In this document: piece after piece, positions 60,488-64,000 of the stretch
Position numbering within the stretch: the stretch's first letter is position 1
Layout: each line of letters opens with the position of its first letter
Source of the DNA: Foetidibacter luteolus
GTDB lineage: Bacteria; Bacteroidota; Bacteroidia; Chitinophagales; Chitinophagaceae
Direction of reading: 5' to 3'
DNA: 64,000 nt
Assembly: GCF_009650435.1 (NCBI RefSeq)
Contig: NZ_VVIP01000084.1
Location: 1 to 64,000 of the forward strand
Translations under genes and position numbers: made by a program
Notes under the pieces: model-generated
What the model was told of the DNA's origin: nothing
Databases searched by the model: none
What the model saw: only the letters and a program-made list of their open reading frames with translations

Positions 60488-62005
60488 ATGCAATTACAAC
60501 AAAGCAGCATCTCATCTATTGGCTCAGGGCAGCATCTTTCTGTTCCGGGTACCGCTATATTTTCCCTGCCGGAAAAGGTTATTGTGTTTGGCACCGGCGT
60601 ATTGCTTCGCGGGTTGCCCTGCTACTATATTGATAAAGCCAATAAGCAGGGCATCTTTAATGGCCGGGCAGTTATGGTAAAATCTACCGGGGCTGATGTT
60701 GAGGAATTTGCAAGGCAGGATAGCCTTTATACGCACTGCATTAAAGGGTTTGAGAATGGCAACCTGAAAGAGGAATACAACATAAATGCTTCGGTAAGCA
60801 GAACACTATCCGCCATAACGCATTGGGATGAATTACTACGGTGCGCTACCAACCCCGGAATGAAAATCATTATATCCAACACTACAGAAGTAGGCATAAC
60901 ATTACTTGAATCAGACCGTGTGGATGCACAGCCCCCGGTTTCTTTTCCCGGTAAGCTGCTGGCTTTTTTGTATAAGCGCTACCAGCATTTTGCGGGCAGT
61001 AAAGACAGTGGCATGGTAATAATACCTACGGAGTTACTGGTTGACAATGGCGCTAAACTCCGCGATATACTTGTACAGCTTTCCCGTATTAACAGCCTTG
61101 AGGAGGATTTTATGGCCTGGCTAACGGAAGCCAATGATTTCTGTAATTCGCTTGTTGACAGGATTGTGCCCGGGGCACTATCCCCCGGTGATCAACAACA
61201 ATTACAGCAACTATTTGGCTACGAGGATAAGCTGGGTATTATGAGCGAAACCTACAGTTTATGGGCCATAGAAACACAAAGGGAGGAGACCCGGGAAATA
61301 CTTTCGTTCAGCCAGGCCGATGCAGGTGTGGTAATCACCAACAACATCAATAAATTCAGGGAGCTTAAGCTGAGGCTGCTGAATGGCACACATACATTCA
61401 GTTGTGGCTATGCGTTCTTATCAGGCTTTAACCTGGTGAGCGATGCCATGAATAATGATGCCATGCGCAGCTTTATTACCAACCTGGCAAAAGAAGAAAT
61501 AGCACCCTGCATAACGGGCAGCGATATCAGCGAAGCGGAAGCCCTTGCCTTTGCGGATGATGTTATCAGTCGTTTCAGCAACCCTTACATACAGCACAAA
61601 TGGCTTAGCATTACCATGCAGTACAGTGGTAAAATGAAGATGCGTAACATACCGCTTATTTTAAAGCGCTACAGCATAAGCAGTAACCCGCCAAATTATA
61701 TGGCTATGGGTTTTGCGGCTTACCTTCTTTTTATGAAAGCGGTGCAGGAAGAAGATGGTAAATACTATGGCGAACGTAACGGCGAAGGTTATTGGATACA
61801 GGATGAAAAAGCTGCAACATTACATGCGTATTGGTTAAGTAATACACCTGCGGAAGTGGTTGGTAAAACCCTTGCCGATGAAAGTTTATGGGGTACAGAT
61901 TTAACCTTGCTGCCCGGTTTTGCCGACGCTGTAACGCATCATCTTGAACAGCTTGTAAAAGGTAATAGCATAGACGCGGTTGATACAGCAGGGCAGGGGG
62001 TGTGA
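60488..62005 (+). CDS. uxaB: Tagaturonate reductase UxaB
   Basis: A 505-residue mannitol dehydrogenase-superfamily enzyme, most like tagaturonate reductase (altronate oxidoreductase). EKVIVFGTGVLLRGLPCYYI is the Rossmann fold, IIISNTTEVGITL follows, and KWLSITMQYSGKMKMRNIPL includes the catalytic Lys region. It interconverts D-tagaturonate and D-altronate in galacturonate catabolism. kdgK and eda follow on the same strand, which supports this over mannonate oxidoreductase (UxuB), though UxuB cannot be fully excluded. Confidence 0.88.
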   Translation: MQLQQSSISSIGSGQHLSVPGTAIFSLPEKVIVFGTGVLLRGLPCYYIDKANKQGIFNGRAVMVKSTGADVEEFARQDSLYTHCIKGFENGNLKEEYNINASVSRTLSAITHWDELLRCATNPGMKIIISNTTEVGITLLESDRVDAQPPVSFPGKLLAFLYKRYQHFAGSKDSGMVIIPTELLVDNGAKLRDILVQLSRINSLEEDFMAWLTEANDFCNSLVDRIVPGALSPGDQQQLQQLFGYEDKLGIMSETYSLWAIETQREETREILSFSQADAGVVITNNINKFRELKLRLLNGTHTFSCGYAFLSGFNLVSDAMNNDAMRSFITNLAKEEIAPCITGSDISEAEALAFADDVISRFSNPYIQHKWLSITMQYSGKMKMRNIPLILKRYSISSNPPNYMAMGFAAYLLFMKAVQEEDGKYYGERNGEGYWIQDEKAATLHAYWLSNTPAEVVGKTLADESLWGTDLTLLPGFADAVTHHLEQLVKGNSIDAVDTAGQGV

Positions 62006-62012
62006 ACAGCTT

Positions 62013-62107
62013 TGGTACCCGCTTAAATGCCGCCATAAAAAACCGGACGTACAAGAGTGCGACGCAACGGAAGCCTCATGCTTGTTCCTGCTGCCGGGCC
62101 CATAAAA
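62013..62107 (+). repeat. R2 interspersed repeat copy between uxaB and kdgK
   Basis: GGACGTACAAGAGTGCGACG, then GCCTCATGCTTGTTCCTGCT and GCCGGGCCCATAAAAA. It is nearly identical to the copy at 58155. Confidence 0.8.
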
Positions 62108-62232
62108 ATGTTTTTACCCTGCAAGGGCTACTCCCTTCAGGGGATGGGGGAAATGTGCACCAACAAACGATATTTTGCTATAAGTTGTGCAGGCAATATT
62201 TTTATTGATGTATAACTATACCAACTAACCGT

Positions 62233-63261
62233 ATGAATAAAGTAATCTGTTTTGGGGAATTGTTGTTGCGCCTGTCGCCCGATGCTGACGGAAGCTGGAT
62301 AAGCAAAAATATAATGCCTGTTTTTTTGGGTGGTGCAGAATTGAATGTGGCCACATCCCTGGCCAACTGGAAAGTGCCGGTTGCTTATTGTACCGCCTTG
62401 CCTGATAACGCTGTTACACAGCACCTTCGCGGTTACCTGAGGCAAACCGGTATAGATGAAAGCCTTATCAATTTAAGTGGCGAAAGAACGGGCATTTACT
62501 ACATACCGCAGGGTGGCGATTTAAAAGGCGCCGGTGTTATTTACGACAGAGCTTACTCTTCATTCTCGCAACTGAGGCCGGGCATGATAGACTGGGATAA
62601 GGTTTTTGATGGCGCCCAATGGTTTCACTTTACGGCCATTAACCCTGCTTTAAACGAAAATGTGGTGGCCGTTTGCGAAGAGGCGCTTGCCGCCGCGGTA
62701 AAAAAAGGCGTTACGGTTTCAGTTGATTTAAACTACAGGGCCAGGTTGTGGAAGTATGGAAAAACCCCGCTGCAGGTAATGCCCCAACTGGCTGAATATT
62801 GCGATATTATCATGGGTAATATATGGAGCGCCAACACACTGCTGGGCATGCCTGTTGATGAACATATCCACGATAAAAAAAGCAAGCAGGCTTATCTTGA
62901 CCATGCCTCAAAAACAGCCGCCGCCATTATGCAGCGTTTCAGTAAATGCAGCCTGGTGGCCAACACGTTCAGGTTCGACGCAGGTGAAGGCATCCATTAT
63001 TTCGCGGCGCTTAACAACGCTGGGGAACAATTTGTATCGCCGGAGTTTAACAGCCCCAAAGTGTTAGATAAAGCGGGCAGCGGCGACTGTTTCATGGCCG
63101 GATTGCTTTATGGACTGTACCATAACAATGCACTGCAAGACATAGTAAATTTTGCAGCCGCGGCAACATTTGGTAAGCTGCACGAAAAGGGCGATACTTC
63201 CAGCCAAACCGTGCAGGATGTGTTAAGCCATCTGCAAAAAGCGCAGGATGCCGTGTTGTAA
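62233..63261 (+). CDS. kdgK: 2-keto-3-deoxygluconate kinase KdgK (PfkB family)
   Basis: A 342-residue PfkB-family sugar kinase. CFGELLLRLSPDADG is the N-terminal sugar-binding region, FLGGAELNVATSLANWKVPV a family motif, and LDKAGSGDCFMAGLLYGL the PfkB signature with the catalytic Asp (AGSGD). It phosphorylates 2-keto-3-deoxygluconate to KDPG, the substrate of the next gene product. It sits between uxaB and eda. Confidence 0.9.
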   Translation: MNKVICFGELLLRLSPDADGSWISKNIMPVFLGGAELNVATSLANWKVPVAYCTALPDNAVTQHLRGYLRQTGIDESLINLSGERTGIYYIPQGGDLKGAGVIYDRAYSSFSQLRPGMIDWDKVFDGAQWFHFTAINPALNENVVAVCEEALAAAVKKGVTVSVDLNYRARLWKYGKTPLQVMPQLAEYCDIIMGNIWSANTLLGMPVDEHIHDKKSKQAYLDHASKTAAAIMQRFSKCSLVANTFRFDAGEGIHYFAALNNAGEQFVSPEFNSPKVLDKAGSGDCFMAGLLYGLYHNNALQDIVNFAAAATFGKLHEKGDTSSQTVQDVLSHLQKAQDAVL

Positions 63262-63302
63262 AACAAAAAACCATTTCTTCTAACACTAACGATAACCTTA
63301 TT

Positions 63303-63962
63303 ATGAGCCAACCTGCAGATATACCAGCCTTAATTAAGCAACAGGGTATTTTGCCTTTGTTCTATCACGATGATAAAGACGTAAGTACTGCTGTTATTTC
63401 AGCATTATACAGCGCCGGTATTAAAACCATTGAATACACCAACCGCGGTGCACAGGCATTGGACAATTTCAGCTATCTCTCAGCACAGCGGGATGCATTG
63501 TGGCCCGGCCTGCAGTTGGGTATCGGTACTATTAAAGATGCGTCATCCGCAACTGACTTTGCAAAGGCCGGTGCGGATTATATTATAAGCCCGGGTTTCA
63601 GCACACAGGTTGCGGCTGCGGCCAAAGATGCGGGCTTGCCTTTTGTACCCGGTTGTATGACGCCGTCAGAAATCATGCAGGCAGAGCAACATGGCGTGCA
63701 ACTGGTAAAATTGTTTCCCGGCAATCTGCTGGGCCCTGCCTTTGTAAGCGCTGTAAAAGAGGTTTTTCCCCGCCTGCAGTTTATGCCCACCGGTGGTGTG
63801 GAAGTAAGCGAAGAAAACATGGGCGCCTGGTTTAAGAGCGGTGTAATAGCCGTTGGGCTGGGCAGCAAGCTGGTAAGCAAGGCGCTGCTTGAAAAAAGGG
63901 ACTATGCAGCCATAGAAAACCTTACCAGGCAGGCGCTGGCCATAGTAGCCAGGGTGCGGTAA
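63303..63962 (+). CDS. eda: KDPG aldolase Eda
   Basis: A 219-residue class I aldolase that splits KDPG into pyruvate and glyceraldehyde 3-phosphate. IEYTNRGAQALDNFSYLSAQ, then GIGTIKDASSATDFAKAGAD and FISPGF-like IISPGFSTQVA follow. GVQLVKLFPGNLLGPAFVSA includes the Schiff-base Lys. RLQFMPTGGVEVSEENMGAW is the phosphate site. It begins 41 bases after kdgK, completing the lower part of the hexuronate pathway. The window ends shortly after. Confidence 0.95.
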   Translation: MSQPADIPALIKQQGILPLFYHDDKDVSTAVISALYSAGIKTIEYTNRGAQALDNFSYLSAQRDALWPGLQLGIGTIKDASSATDFAKAGADYIISPGFSTQVAAAAKDAGLPFVPGCMTPSEIMQAEQHGVQLVKLFPGNLLGPAFVSAVKEVFPRLQFMPTGGVEVSEENMGAWFKSGVIAVGLGSKLVSKALLEKRDYAAIENLTRQALAIVARVR

Positions 63963-64000
63963 TTTTTGCTCCGCAAAAAAAAGGTTAAGGTAAGGGCGCC

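Overview
The window looks like a chromosomal segment of a Bacteroidota bacterium, most likely Chitinophagaceae or a relative. This is inferred from the gene families (HU-CCDC81, DUF4129/DUF4350/MoxR/DUF58, YtxJ, DUF6132, FdhF/YdeP, the bifunctional HisB of this phylum), from -7 boxes of the TAnnTTTG type, from the lack of clear Shine-Dalgarno sequences, and from many short interspersed repeats. No rRNA, tRNA, CRISPR array, prophage or complete insertion sequence was seen.

Layout. 0.3-10.5 kb is a mixed accessory region: a DUF421 membrane protein, a YdeP-type molybdopterin oxidoreductase with a MocA-like nucleotidyltransferase and a TauE/SafE permease nearby, a methyltransferase, two adjacent DUF805 genes, a pentapeptide-repeat protein, a VOC/DUF1801 cluster divergent from a GlxA-type AraC regulator, and a deaminase. 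11-16 kb holds a penicillin-acylase-family hydrolase, a sterol-desaturase-family enzyme and a redoxin-like protein whose promoter overlaps an operator-like inverted repeat. 17.3-22.8 kb is a reverse-strand operon: a large exported TPR protein, an outer-membrane barrel and a membrane-anchored HU-CCDC81 protein. 24-31 kb carries an RDD gene divergent from SpoIIM-like, DUF4129, DUF4350, MoxR ATPase and DUF58/vWA genes, then truB.

31.7-46.9 kb is a merged biosynthetic cluster: hisB, trpE, trpG, trpD, trpC, trpF, trpB, trpA, hisH, hisA, hisF, hisIE, then a TlpA-like thioredoxin protein with a terminator. It covers tryptophan from chorismate and part of histidine synthesis; hisG, hisD and hisC are not here. 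It has been invaded by a DUF559 endonuclease gene bounded by palindromes, a GNAT gene, a REP-associated tyrosine transposase with REP hairpins and a relic of its own start, a 38-bp perfect palindrome and several dispersed repeats.

47-60 kb is mostly on the reverse strand: an ArsC/Spx-like protein, an acidic protein split by a frameshift in seven Ts, a cytochrome c, a cold-shock protein, a disordered BON-domain protein, a large zinc metalloprotease, mpl, and a Do/DegQ protease. On the forward strand lie a tiny lipoprotein, ytxJ and a DUF6132 protein. 60.5-64 kb begins a hexuronate pathway (uxaB, kdgK, eda).

Four repeat families explain most gaps. R1 is a ~115-155 bp element starting GTGAGGGATTG. 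R2 is a ~90 bp element ending GCCGGGCCCATAAAA. R3 is arrays of short hairpins with a conserved GTA loop. R4 is low-complexity GTACGAAGT / GATGTTAGATGT sequence. The two R3 arrays, 40 kb apart, are inverted copies of one composite that also contains R1.
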